Source of the DNA: Leptodactylus fallax
Taxonomy: Eukaryota > Chordata > Amphibia > Anura > Leptodactylidae
Direction: 5' to 3'
NCBI GenBank assembly: GCA_947044405.1
Contig: CAMRHE010000035.1
Location: 9,707,501 to 9,771,500, forward strand
DNA length: 64,000 bases
In this document: positions 63,183 to 64,000 of the stretch, in pieces
Position numbering within the stretch: the first letter of the stretch is position 1
Layout: each line of letters opens with the position of its first letter
Made by a program: the position numbers and the translations under genes
The notes under the pieces: model-generated
Seen by the model: the letters and a program-made list of their open reading frames with translations, nothing else
The model's database searches: none
Told to the model about the DNA's origin: nothing

Positions 63183-63605
63183 ACTAGAGATAAGCAAATT
63201 TTTCAAAAATTCGATTCAGCCGCTTTGCTGAATTTTCCTAACCAATTTGATTCGATCCGAATTAATTTGCGGCGAATCCTGGCTGCAGAGAGCCTGTATA
63301 CTGGTGTAGAACACTGTGCCTTGCAGTAACATGGATAGGGAGTCTGCTGTGGTAGTGAAACAATACTGTGAGTCAGTATGACACGCACATGACAGGCGTT
63401 GCTCTTAGAACCACTGCACACTTCACTTATTTGGCCAGTTACGGGGCCAAAACTGACCAACTAACTCAAGTGTGAACTCAGCCTTACAGGTCGATGTTAG
63501 TGCCAGGTATGAAGAACCGTGCAGAGGCCCAAGATCCTACTGGAGCATGAAAGAGTACACTCCTTTTACACCGTCGTCTGCTGATTCCACATAGATGTCT
63601 ACTGA
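63183..63605 (-). mobile_element. hAT 3' end fragment, inverted
   Basis: Reverse complement of about 4465-4900: CTAGAGATAAGCAAATTT end, CACTTATTTGGCCAGTTACG, CAACTAACTCAAGTGTGAAC and CACATAGATGTCTACTG all have matches there. It lacks the transposase. Confidence 0.8.
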
Positions 63606-64000
63606 ACCTGTTCTATTAAAAGCTTATACAAGTAGAGCCCCCTGACAGAGTCACTGATTATTTTGCCCTTCCTCTGATCCGTCAGAACAATAACCCCCCC
63701 CAAAAAATGGATCCCGTCTGTTGAGCATCCACCTTCACTCGGTCAGGATTTGGTCAGTAATCCATCAGTATTGCTGATGCCAAAAAAAGAAACAGGAGTG
63801 TATCCAAAACAGAGTTGACACGTGAATGTAATATTTGCATGTCTTCTGTGTTTTGTACCCACTCCTGCTTTTGGCTACCAAATCATAAGCCATTTCAGAT
63901 GGGACCATACAGGCAGTGGCATAACTGAAGTTTTGTGGGCCCCAGTGCAAACTTTTGTCCAGGGCCCCCTATCCCCCTCTACAGCAAATTCTTGTTAGTG
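63606..64000. other. Right edge, mostly unassigned
   Basis: 63910-63970 (GGGCCCCAGTGCAAACTTTTG, AGGGCCCCCTA) resembles the end of a common frog MITE; it runs off the window. Confidence 0.3.

Overview
The window reads as non-coding DNA of an anuran amphibian (frog or toad), packed with transposable elements. I infer this from several signs. There are many TTAA-flanked miniature elements starting TTAAAGG, the Xenopus T2 type. There are many Tc1 copies from at least seven families, plus DIRS, L2, L1, Penelope and hAT remnants. AT-rich non-coding repeats of the kind common in frog genomes fill much of the rest. I found no host protein-coding exon, no rRNA or tRNA gene and no CRISPR array. Nearly all long reading frames are transposases, retroelement fragments or translated repeats.

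Layout. 0.3-1.4 kb: DIRS RNase H relic. 1.4-4.9 kb: decayed hAT element split by a T2-type MITE. 4.9-6.3 kb: first copy of a modular repeat of about 360 bp units. 6.7-7.1 and 9.3-9.9 kb: T2-type MITEs, the second holding a 111-nt C run. 10.4-11.2 kb: L1 3' end. 11.3-13.0 kb: Tc1 copy A. 13.2-16.5 kb: L2 LINE cut right after its YADD motif by Tc1 copy D. 17.0-19.4 kb: frog-type repeats, T2 ends and a Tc1-E fragment. 19.4-23.6 kb: mostly unique, with one small TA-flanked MITE. 23.8-26.0 kb: Penelope-like remnants, including a hammerhead-ribozyme-like fold. 26.7-28.4 kb: DD38E (Intruder-type) Tc1 relative. 28.4-29.3 kb: internally deleted Tc1 copy G1. 29.8-35.4 kb: minisatellite and second modular repeat copy, interrupted by Tc1 E1 with a complete 340-codon frame. 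37.2-42.6 kb: MITEs, Tc1 copy B, and E2 inserted in G2. 43.5-45.2 kb: Tc1 copy C. 45.8-47.3 kb: Tc1-like J with a non-autonomous hAT inside. 48.4-51.0 kb: T2-type MITE carrying both an L1 end and the intact Tc1 copy H. 51.1-52.6 kb: Tc1 E3. 53.0-54.4 kb: repeats. 54.9-56.0 kb: decayed Tc1 I. 56.1-60.4 kb: third modular repeat copy, inverted, followed by frog-type repeats. 60.5-64 kb: largely unique, ending in an inverted hAT 3' fragment.

There is no operon-like cooperation. The relations are parasitic and historical: elements land in each other, so nesting gives relative ages, and deletion derivatives were probably moved by transposases of full-length relatives. The one element that looks complete and catalytically competent is Tc1 copy H (49306-50962). 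Names of families come from motif recognition by eye; no alignment or database search was run.
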